From Macrococcus armenti (GTDB lineage: Bacteria > Bacillota > Bacilli > Staphylococcales > Staphylococcaceae), in assembly GCF_020097135.1 (NCBI RefSeq), contig NZ_CP083608.1, forward strand, positions 558,001-622,000: a DNA stretch of 64,000 bases, given 5' to 3'. The translations under genes were made by a program, and so were the position numbers. This document shows, piece by piece, positions 57,424-64,000 of the stretch (its first letter is position 1; each line of letters starts with the position of its first letter). The notes below the pieces were generated by a model. It was not told the origin of the DNA and did not search any database. It saw nothing but the letters and a program-made list of their open reading frames with translations.

Positions 57424-59785
57424 TTTGTTCACCTCTCGTTTTTCTAAGTCTGATTAATGTATAAATACCTATTCCTGCAATCGCCAGTACGCTTGATTCA
57501 AATAAAGTATCAAAGCCACGGAAGTCAACGAGTATAACGTTTACCATATTTTTACCGGCAGCAAGATCGTATACATTTTTAATATAGTATTCTGAAATTG
57601 ATGTAAAGTGTTTGTTGCTGTAAGAAACAAGTGCAATCAATGACACGATAACACCAGTGGATAATGCGATAAGCACATTCGTAAATTTAAATTTCTTCTC
57701 TTCTGCATGGCGATATTTCTTTGGCATATGATAGAAGCACATTAAAAATAGTGCAGTAGAGATGGTTTCTATTGAAAGTTGTGTCAGTGCAAGGTCCGGT
57801 GCTTTAAAGAATACAAACAATAAAGCGATAGAATAACCGATAGCACTTAACATAATAATGCTGAATAGACGAGATTGCGCCTTTAAAATCATAATCGTTG
57901 CAATAACGATTATTAATATAAGAATCAGTTCATATAATCGAATGTTCGCAATTGATTCGAAATATATCGATAAGTCTGTTTTTAAGAAAACGTAAACTGT
58001 AATAATAAGCAATGTAGAGAAGATGCTTGCAATACTGAAACGTATAGAGTGATATACAAGCCTCCTATTAATTTCAAAGCTTAATTTTTGAGACTGATCT
58101 AATGCGAAATTGTATAAATTGTTCAGCTTTAATTGTTCTGGCCATAACTGATATACATTCTGCCATTTTGAAATGAAATACAGTAATGCACTACCAATTA
58201 CGATAATCGCAATTGTTACAATAAGCGGTATATTCACACCGTGGAAATGGTGTATATGGTTTAATGTAATATTATTGCTTACAATCGCACTTGTTGCAGA
58301 CTGTAATAACGGTCTGAACATATCAGGAAATACTGAAATGAACAGCATTACACAAATGAGTATTATCGGTGATAATAAGAATAGTACCGGTGCCTCATGC
58401 GGTTTCTTTTCACTATTGTTTTTAATATTATTCGGAATAAAGACGTCTTTAATAATCTTTAATGAATAAATGAATGTAAATAAACTACCAACAAACATTA
58501 ACGTCAGAATAAAACCACTTACAATCGTATTGATCATCGGATGTTCTGTTGATAATAAAACAGATTCTAAAAACATCTCCTTACTGATGAAACCATTAAA
58601 TGGCGGTACACCTGCCATGCTGAGTACACCTAACGTTGTTAACGTAAACGTAATTGGCATAATAAACATTAAACCGTTTAGTTTATGAATGTTACGCGTA
58701 CCTGTTTCATGGTCGATAATACCGACCAGCATGAAGAGTGCGCCTTTAAATGAGGCATGGCTTAATATATGAAATACAGCTGCTGTAACTGCAATATAAT
58801 ACAATGTTTCGTGCCCAGCTTTAAAGCTCAGTGACCCAATACCAAGTAAACTCATGATAAGACCGAGTTGACTTACAGTACTAAAAGCTAAAATACCTTT
58901 TAAGTCGATTTGATTGACTGCTTTAATAGAAGCGAAACACATTGTAAACAACCCGACGATGACAATGGCATATGTCCATACATTACTCACTGCAAAAAGC
59001 GGTGTAAAACGGGCAATTAAATATATACCGGCTTTAACCATCGTTGCAGAGTGTAGATATGCACTAACGGGTGTCGGTGCCTCCATAGCATCCGGTAACC
59101 ATATATGGAAAGGAAACTGCGCTGACTTTGTAAATGCAGCAAGTAATATAAGCACAACAGCTAACATAAATAATGGATGCGCATGAACTTTCGTTGCCTG
59201 TGCCATTATTTCAGAGATTACAGGTGTTCCTGTAATTCCAATTAATATACTGAGACCACCGAGCATCATTAAACCACCAAAAACTGTGATCAACATTGAT
59301 TTTAATGCGCCATCTGTTGATTTTTGTTTATGATACCAGAATGAAATTAAGAGGAAACTTGATATACTTGTAAGCTCCCAGAATAAATAGAGTGATAACA
59401 CGTTGTTGCTTGTCACAACACCAAACATTGCCCCCATAAACAAAAGCAAATAAGTGTAAAAACGTCCAAGCGCTTCATCTTTATGTAAGTAATGAATTGA
59501 ATAAAATACAACGAGTGAACCGATGATAGAAATCAGTAATGTGAATAATAATGCTAATCCGTCTAAACGAATATCAAAGTTTAAACCGATGCTTGGCATC
59601 CATGAATAATGTTTAATAATAGGTGCGCTTAATACCGATTGAATTAACGATATAAAGTAAAACGACGCAATAACAGGAACAATTAATACAAAGTATCCTG
59701 TATGTATGCCTTTAACGTACTTCGACAATATGCCAGGTAATAAACTGGCGATGAGTGGAAGTAATACGACAAGTAATATAGACAT
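57404..59785 (-). CDS. mnhA: MnhA, Na+/H+ antiporter subunit A
   Basis: The 793-residue largest subunit, homologous to NuoL fused to a MrpB-like C-terminal part. It has about 20 membrane helices and TKSAQFPFHIWLPDAMEAPTPVSAYLHSATMVKAGIYL-type core motifs (from TKSAQFPFHIWLPDAM). SD AAGGAGG lies well placed before the ATG. A TATAAT-type -10 lies upstream on the minus strand (59823-59818), though the -35 is weak. It opens the operon. Confidence 0.97.
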   Translation of the reverse strand: MSILLVVLLPLIASLLPGILSKYVKGIHTGYFVLIVPVIASFYFISLIQSVLSAPIIKHYSWMPSIGLNFDIRLDGLALLFTLLISIIGSLVVFYSIHYLHKDEALGRFYTYLLLFMGAMFGVVTSNNVLSLYLFWELTSISSFLLISFWYHKQKSTDGALKSMLITVFGGLMMLGGLSILIGITGTPVISEIMAQATKVHAHPLFMLAVVLILLAAFTKSAQFPFHIWLPDAMEAPTPVSAYLHSATMVKAGIYLIARFTPLFAVSNVWTYAIVIVGLFTMCFASIKAVNQIDLKGILAFSTVSQLGLIMSLLGIGSLSFKAGHETLYYIAVTAAVFHILSHASFKGALFMLVGIIDHETGTRNIHKLNGLMFIMPITFTLTTLGVLSMAGVPPFNGFISKEMFLESVLLSTEHPMINTIVSGFILTLMFVGSLFTFIYSLKIIKDVFIPNNIKNNSEKKPHEAPVLFLLSPIILICVMLFISVFPDMFRPLLQSATSAIVSNNITLNHIHHFHGVNIPLIVTIAIIVIGSALLYFISKWQNVYQLWPEQLKLNNLYNFALDQSQKLSFEINRRLVYHSIRFSIASIFSTLLIITVYVFLKTDLSIYFESIANIRLYELILILIIVIATIMILKAQSRLFSIIMLSAIGYSIALLFVFFKAPDLALTQLSIETISTALFLMCFYHMPKKYRHAEEKKFKFTNVLIALSTGVIVSLIALVSYSNKHFTSISEYYIKNVYDLAAGKNMVNVILVDFRGFDTLFESSVLAIAGIGIYTLIRLRKTRGEQNEETTR

Positions 59786-59957
59786 CGAATGAACCTCCTT
59801 TTAATTTCATACTCTCTATTATACAGAAAAATGACTGATTATTAACGCACGTCGTTTTACAGAATAAAGCGTAAGTTTATAAAATTTATGTTTCTTTAAA
59901 TAAGAAGAAACCATATTCATTAGTATGTAAAGTTCACGAAATTGTCACAAAATTAAA

Positions 59958-60335
59958 TTAAAAATCAGTTTTATATTGCTTCGCGTATTCAGCTTTTAAA
60001 TTTTGAAGCATCAATAAAGACTGTTTGTTAAATGCATTGTCATTACTTTTTAATTTTTCTTCCATTTTATTTATTGCGTTGCGTAGAGAATCTTCATATG
60101 AAAGTACGTCATCTTCATACGGTTTTAGCAAGTTTTTATCAACGATACGTTTTTCCTTGTAGCTTAATGCACGACGCTCATGAAAAAAGACATTTTCGAC
60201 TTCATTACGGTTGTGCAGATCACCTTGAGTTGGGTGTGTGATAACATTGATCACTTGAACGAGTTCACCGTTTTGTCTTGACTCGAGGTGCTCAACAATA
60301 TAAATTCCTGTTTTATGCATAAGTCTAAAATACAT
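59958..60335 (-). CDS. kapB: KapB-like protein (kinase-associated protein B)
   Basis: A 125-residue KapB-family protein. The diagnostic block is ITHPTQGDLHNRNEVENVFFHERRALSY (from HPTQGDLHN). KapB was named in B. subtilis for an effect on sporulation kinase signalling; in a non-sporulating coccus its role is unknown. I choose the third of three ATGs (60335), which has AAAGGA eight bases upstream. The 172 bases to mnhA show only the mnhA promoter region and a weak hairpin. Confidence 0.82.
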   Translation of the reverse strand: MYFRLMHKTGIYIVEHLESRQNGELVQVINVITHPTQGDLHNRNEVENVFFHERRALSYKEKRIVDKNLLKPYEDDVLSYEDSLRNAINKMEEKLKSNDNAFNKQSLLMLQNLKAEYAKQYKTDF

Positions 60336-60398
60336 ATTCATCATCCTTTATGTTAAAATGGTTTATTGTAAACATCATATCATGAAGGAGAGAGAAAA

Positions 60399-60989
60399 AT
60401 GACAAATTTTCCTCAATTAAGTACAGAAGTTTCTAAAAATGAAAAACGCGTAACAATGCATACAAATAAAGGTGAAATGCAGTTTAAACTCTTCCCGGAG
60501 ATTGCACCGAAAACAGTTGAAAACTTTATTGAGTTATCTAAGCGTGGTTATTATGAAGGTATTACATTTCACCGTGTCATTAATGATTTTATGATTCAGG
60601 GGGGAGACCCAACTGGAACTGGTATGGGTGGCGAAAGTATTTATGGCAGTGCATTTGAAGATGAGTTTTCAATGGAAGCATTTAATTTATATGGTGCTTT
60701 ATCTATGGCGAATGCAGGACCGAATACGAATGGTTCACAATTTTTCATCGTACAGATGAAACAAGTACCAGCACAAATGTTATCTCAATTAAAACAAGGT
60801 GGATGGCCTGAAGAAATAGTAGATGCATATGCTGAACGTGGTGGTACACCTTGGTTAGATCAGAAGCATACAGTTTTTGGCCAGTTAATTGCAGGTGAAG
60901 ATACACTTGAAGCAATCGCAGCTGTAAAAGTAGGTGGACAGGATAAACCGGTTGAAGATGTTATCATCGAACGTATTACTGTAGAATAA
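60399..60989 (+). CDS. ppiB: Peptidyl-prolyl cis-trans isomerase, cyclophilin type
   Basis: A 196-residue cytosolic cyclophilin. The active-site blocks are [24 protein letters not shown] (from ITFHRVI; catalytic Arg in FHRV) and [20 protein letters not shown] loop insertion ([27 protein letters not shown]) near residue 128-155 is typical of the staphylococcal form. No signal peptide. SD AAGGAGAGAG. Monocistronic. Confidence 0.95.
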   Translation: MTNFPQLSTEVSKNEKRVTMHTNKGEMQFKLFPEIAPKTVENFIELSKRGYYEGITFHRVINDFMIQGGDPTGTGMGGESIYGSAFEDEFSMEAFNLYGALSMANAGPNTNGSQFFIVQMKQVPAQMLSQLKQGGWPEEIVDAYAERGGTPWLDQKHTVFGQLIAGEDTLEAIAAVKVGGQDKPVEDVIIERITVE

Positions 60990-60996
60990 AATTCTT

Positions 60997-61037
60997 TTCA
61001 TAAGTCATGAATTCGTCATGACTTATGAATTTTTTTT
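60997..61037 (+). terminator. ppiB terminator
   Basis: TTCATAAGTCATGA and TCATGACTTATGAA form a 14-bp stem with a four-base loop, followed by a T-run. Confidence 0.9.
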
Positions 61038-61083
61038 ATGTCCATCATGTTATAATGATAAAAATTAGGAGTGTGAAGTAATT

Positions 61084-61287
61084 ATGATGGAGTTTCTTTA
61101 TTTTCCAGAAAATAAAATGGAATATATACCTGCAGTGCTTTCGCTAATATTCTTTATGACGCTTGCGTACTTTACTTTTAAATATTTTAAGAAAAATTCT
61201 CAGGCACAGGAAGAAAAATTAAAAGCATTTGAACAGGAAGTAATGGAAAGATTGAAAGAGGACAAAGATCATGAATCCAGAATTTAA
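61084..61287 (+). CDS. Small single-helix membrane protein
   Basis: A 67-residue protein with a membrane helix at about 17-37 and a Lys/Glu-rich cytosolic C-terminus (KKNSQAQEEKLKAFEQEVMERLKE) that looks like a short coiled coil. No family recognised. GGAG lies 12 bases before the ATGATG start, a rather long spacing. The 3' end overlaps the DUF1871 gene by 17 bases, which suggests a two-gene unit. Confidence 0.7.
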   Translation: MMEFLYFPENKMEYIPAVLSLIFFMTLAYFTFKYFKKNSQAQEEKLKAFEQEVMERLKEDKDHESRI

Positions 61288-61525
61288 TATTAAAATGTAT
61301 CAAATTTTAAGTCAGTGGAATCCGATGCAGCTTGATGATTCTACTGAAGGTGATATGGAATACTATGAAATTATGGACATCATTCATCAGAAGTTATCAC
61401 ACGAAACAACAATCGAAAAAATTCAGGCTGTATATTTATTTAGTTTTAATGAAACCCCCGAAAAAACCGATATTGAACGTATTCTAAACAAAATATATCA
61501 ACTTAATGCATCATGTGAAGTGTAA
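61271..61525 (+). CDS. DUF1871-like small protein (YugE-like)
   Basis: An 84-residue acidic soluble protein. The pattern ILSQWNPMQLDDSTEGDMEYYEIMDIIHQ fits DUF1871 proteins such as YugE, a family without assigned function. The chromosomal setting near kapB and the S1 protein matches the B. subtilis yug region. A terminator hairpin overlaps its last codons. Confidence 0.75.
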   Translation: MNPEFNIKMYQILSQWNPMQLDDSTEGDMEYYEIMDIIHQKLSHETTIEKIQAVYLFSFNETPEKTDIERILNKIYQLNASCEV

Positions 61526-61543
61526 GCTTCACATGATTTTTTT
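61511..61543 (+). terminator. Terminator overlapping the DUF1871 gene end
   Basis: TCATGTGAAG and CTTCACATGA form a 10-bp stem with a TGTAAG loop (the stop codon TAA lies in it), followed by a run of T. Confidence 0.88.
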
Positions 61544-61591
61544 AATTTTTCTAATTATGATAAAATAGTGTTAAGAAAATGAGGGATGAAC

Positions 61592-61960
61592 ATGAAGAAA
61601 AATTATAAAAAAGGTCAATTTATTAAAGTGAAAGTAACAGGTATTCAGCCTTACGGTGCATTTGTTGAAACAGATGATCACACAGAAGGTTTAATTCATA
61701 TTTCAGAAGTGATGAATGATTACGTTCATAATTTAAATCTACTGTTAACTGTCGGTCAAATTGTAAAAGCAAAAGTCATCAATGTATCTGAAGAAGGGAA
61801 ATTAAATTTAACGCTTAAAGAGAACGATTACTTTAAGAAACAAGAGCGCAAAAAGGTTAAACGTTCTGTTCTTGAACAATTGGACGAGCCTGAATCCATC
61901 GGTTTTGAAACTTTGGAAGAACGTTTACCGGAGTGGATAGAACGTGGCTTAAAGCTATAA
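61592..61960 (+). CDS. yugI: S1 RNA-binding domain protein (YugI/CvfD-like)
   Basis: A 122-residue protein made of one N-terminal S1 domain (about 4-75; GIQPYGAFVETDDHTEGLIHISEV is the classic core, seen from GIQPYGAFV) and a basic, then acidic tail. Homologues YugI/GSP13 and streptococcal CvfD bind the ribosome or RNA and affect stress and virulence. I choose ATG 61592, eight bases after GAGGG; 61586 is the alternative. Its terminator follows directly. Confidence 0.88.
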   Translation: MKKNYKKGQFIKVKVTGIQPYGAFVETDDHTEGLIHISEVMNDYVHNLNLLLTVGQIVKAKVINVSEEGKLNLTLKENDYFKKQERKKVKRSVLEQLDEPESIGFETLEERLPEWIERGLKL

Positions 61961-61990
61961 TTTTTATGCACTTAAATGCATAAAAATTTT
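61961..61990. terminator. A/T-rich hairpin after yugI
   Basis: TTTTTATGCA and TGCATAAAAA pair around CTTAAA, followed by TTTTT. Weak in GC but well placed. Confidence 0.65.
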
Positions 61991-62043
61991 TGTGAAAATT
62001 TTGAGTAATAAGGGTTGAACAATTGCTGAAAATTGTTCATTAT
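61986..62043 (+). promoter_or_regulatory. rocA control region: CodY-like boxes, inverted repeat and promoter
   Basis: ATTTTTGTGAAAATT (61986-62000) matches the CodY box AATTTTCWGAAAATT at 13 of 15 positions. A second, weaker match lies at CAATTGCTGAAAATT (62020-62034). TGAACAATT-GCTGAA-AATTGTTCA (62016-62039) is a perfect 9-bp-arm inverted repeat between a possible -35 TTGAAC (62015-62020) and -10 CATTAT (62038-62043). Nutritional repression of arginine/proline catabolism would fit. Confidence 0.45.
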
Positions 62044-62090
62044 ATGTATGTAAGGGTTTTCTAACCAAACTATTAAGGGGGAAATAATAA

Positions 62091-63635
62091 ATGATTCCGT
62101 ACAAACACGAACCATTTACAGATTTTACTGTAGAAGAAAATAAACAAGCGATGCTTGAAGCAATTGAAAAGGTAAACGGTTACCTTGGTCAGGACTATCC
62201 ATTAATTATTGGTGGGGAGCGTGTAATGACAGAAAACAAATTACGCTCATTCAACCCATCAAAAAGAGAAGAAACAATCGGTCATGTTTCTCAGGCAACA
62301 CAGGAGCATGCAGAGCGTGCGATGGCAGTAGCGAAAGAAACATTTGAAACTTGGAGATCTACAAATCCAGCAATGCGCGCTGACATTTTATTCCGTGCTG
62401 CAGCGATTATTCGTCGCCGAAAACATGAATTCTCAGCGTTATTAATTAAAGAAGCAGGTAAACCTTGGAACGAAGCTGATGCTGATACAGCTGAATGTAT
62501 TGATTTCTTAGAATTCTATGCACGTGAAATGTTACGCCTTAAAGACGGTGTTAAAGTAGAAAGCCGTCCTGGTGAATATAACAGATACGATTACATTCCA
62601 TTAGGTGTAGGTGTTGTTATTTCACCTTGGAACTTCCCATTAGCAATTATGGCTGGTACTACTGTAGCACCACTCGTTACAGGTAACACTGTATTATTAA
62701 AACCATCTTCAAACACTTCTGTAGTTGCTTACAAGTTTATGGAAGTATTAGAAGAAGCGGGTATGCCTAAAGGTGTTGTAAACTACATCCCAGGTTCAAG
62801 CCGTGATATCGGTGACTTTATCGTAGATCACGTTGATACACGATTCATCTCATTCACTGGTAGCCGTGACGTAGGTGTTCATATTTATGAACGTGCTGCG
62901 AAAGTACACGAAGGTCAGTTAAACTTAAAACGTGTTATCGCTGAAATGGGTGGTAAAGATACGATCGTTGTTGACGCTGAAGCGGATTTAGAATTAGCTG
63001 CAGAGTCAATCGTTAAGTCAGCATTTGGATTCTCTGGACAAAAATGTTCAGCTTGTTCACGTGCAATCGTACTTGAAGAAGTATATGACGAAGTTGTAGC
63101 GAAAGTGAAAGAAAAAGCAGAAAAATTAACTGTAGGTAACCCAGAAACGAATGAACACTTTATGGGACCTGTAATTGATGATAAATCATTAAACAAAATT
63201 AAAGAATACATTGAAATCGGTAAACAAGAAGGTAAATTATTAGTAGGTGGAACTACTGATGAGGCTGTTGGTAACTTCGTTCACCCAACTGTATTCGTTG
63301 ATGTTAAACATGATGACCGTATTATGCAGGAAGAAATTTTCGGACCAGTTGTTGGTATTGCAAAAGCGAAAGACTTTACTGAAGCAATTAAGTTTGCAAA
63401 TGATACAGATTACGGTTTAACTGGTGCAGTTATTACGAACAACCGTGAGCATTTAGAACAAGCACGCCGTGACTTCCACGTTGGTAACTTATACTTTAAC
63501 CGTGGATGTACAGGTGCTATCGTTGGATACCAACCATTCGGTGGTTTCAAAATGTCAGGTACAGACTCTAAAGCAGGTGGACCTGATTACTTAGTGTTAC
63601 ACATGCAAGGTAAAACAACTTCTGAAATGCTTTAA
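62091..63635 (+). CDS. rocA: L-glutamate gamma-semialdehyde (1-pyrroline-5-carboxylate) dehydrogenase
   Basis: RocA oxidises glutamate semialdehyde to glutamate, the last step of arginine and proline catabolism. The 514-residue aldehyde dehydrogenase has the general-base Glu285 in AEMGGKD and the nucleophile Cys319 in [13 protein letters not shown]. It also has the NAD-binding [10 protein letters not shown] region. RocA-type features include the N-terminal [19 protein letters not shown]. rocD, which makes its substrate from ornithine, follows after a terminator. Confidence 0.96.
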   Translation: MIPYKHEPFTDFTVEENKQAMLEAIEKVNGYLGQDYPLIIGGERVMTENKLRSFNPSKREETIGHVSQATQEHAERAMAVAKETFETWRSTNPAMRADILFRAAAIIRRRKHEFSALLIKEAGKPWNEADADTAECIDFLEFYAREMLRLKDGVKVESRPGEYNRYDYIPLGVGVVISPWNFPLAIMAGTTVAPLVTGNTVLLKPSSNTSVVAYKFMEVLEEAGMPKGVVNYIPGSSRDIGDFIVDHVDTRFISFTGSRDVGVHIYERAAKVHEGQLNLKRVIAEMGGKDTIVVDAEADLELAAESIVKSAFGFSGQKCSACSRAIVLEEVYDEVVAKVKEKAEKLTVGNPETNEHFMGPVIDDKSLNKIKEYIEIGKQEGKLLVGGTTDEAVGNFVHPTVFVDVKHDDRIMQEEIFGPVVGIAKAKDFTEAIKFANDTDYGLTGAVITNNREHLEQARRDFHVGNLYFNRGCTGAIVGYQPFGGFKMSGTDSKAGGPDYLVLHMQGKTTSEML

Positions 63636-63677
63636 TTTCGATGTTTGTACTTTAAACAATCAAATAATTAATTTAAT

Positions 63678-63709
63678 AAAGCAGTAGTGTGAATTCACTA
63701 CTGCTTTTA
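63678..63709 (+). terminator. Terminator between rocA and rocD
   Basis: AAAGCAGTAGTG and CACTACTGCTTTT form a 12-bp stem with a TGAATT loop and a T-run. rocD may be read by partial read-through, since no strong promoter is visible in the short gap. Confidence 0.88.
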
Positions 63710-63737
63710 TAAAAAATTGTAAAAAAGGGGAATAAAA

Positions 63738-64000
63738 ATGACTAAATCACAAGATATAATCGAAATTACAAATCACTACGGTGCGCCGAACTATCATCCA
63801 CTTCCAATCGTAATTTCTGAAGCAGAAGGTGTTTGGGTACGCGATCCGGAAGGTAACAAATACATGGACATGTTATCAGCATATTCTGCTGTTAACCAAG
63901 GACACCGTCATCCGAAAATTATTCAGGCGTTAAAGGATCAGGCAGATCGCGTGACATTAACATCTCGTGCTTTCCACAGTGATCAGTTAGGACCATGGTA
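63738..64000 (+). CDS. rocD: Ornithine aminotransferase, N-terminal part (window end)
   Basis: About 87 codons of a PLP aminotransferase are present; the PLP-lysine region lies outside the window. The N-terminus [25 protein letters not shown] and the motif [17 protein letters not shown] are those of ornithine-oxo-acid transaminase. The enzyme yields glutamate semialdehyde, the substrate of RocA. SD AAAAAGGGG lies before the ATG. Confidence 0.94.
   Translation, partial: MTKSQDIIEITNHYGAPNYHPLPIVISEAEGVWVRDPEGNKYMDMLSAYSAVNQGHRHPKIIQALKDQADRVTLTSRAFHSDQLGPW

Overview
The window is 64 kb of low-GC Firmicutes chromosome, most likely from a member of the Staphylococcaceae close to Macrococcus. 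The order whiA, clpP, cggR-gap-pgk-tpi-gpmI-eno-secG, est-rnr-smpB-ssrA, metNPQ, sufCDSUB, lipA, dlt, mnh matches the staphylococcal backbone. The tmRNA tag (GKTNNFAVAA) resembles the staphylococcal one but is a residue shorter. A rocA-rocD pair, kapB and a yug-like block give a Bacillus-like flavour. The genus is inference; no 16S or tRNA gene is present to fix it.

Layout. 1-2116: the rapZ-yvcK-whiA operon tail. 2159-3719: a secreted alkaline phosphatase behind a Pho-box-like promoter and a palindrome. 3748-4404: clpP with an exact CtsR operator. 4511-12406: the central glycolytic operon with its repressor CggR, then secG. 12470-16585: esterase, RNase R, SmpB and tmRNA, a trans-translation/RNA-quality block. 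16693-21289: small enzymes and redox proteins (GNAT, aroD, nitroreductase with a Fur-like box, thioredoxins, Spx-like protein, gcvH, Toprim). 21339-24147: SAM riboswitch and methionine ABC importer. 24291-29577: SUF Fe-S assembly operon. 29656-36650: CorA, FetAB-like exporter, DUF72, TauE/SafE, metallophosphatase, lipoyl synthase, YutD. 36724-38846: two tandem FmtA-like serine hydrolases. 40552-44849: the dltXABCD operon. 44853-48836: Fe-S carriers interleaved with two type II NADH dehydrogenases, one behind a Rex-like box. 48854-52411: Nudix, YuiB, an orphan 315-aa protein, an NhaC-type antiporter, MenI. 52481-53974: an intact IS150-type IS3-family element in the middle of a long inverted repeat. 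54087-59785: the mnhA-G Na+/H+ antiporter operon on the minus strand. 59958-64000: KapB, cyclophilin, small proteins, an S1-domain protein, rocA and the start of rocD.

Most of the window is core genome. The unusual material is regulatory or local: the phosphatase promoter architecture, Fur-, Rex- and CodY-like boxes each at a fitting gene, the paralogous FmtA-like pair next to dlt (FmtA removes the D-alanine that Dlt adds), and the IS with a hairpin that covers its own ribosome binding site. I found no CRISPR array, phage, defence island or clear undescribed multi-gene system. Promoter and operator calls rest on reading motifs by eye.
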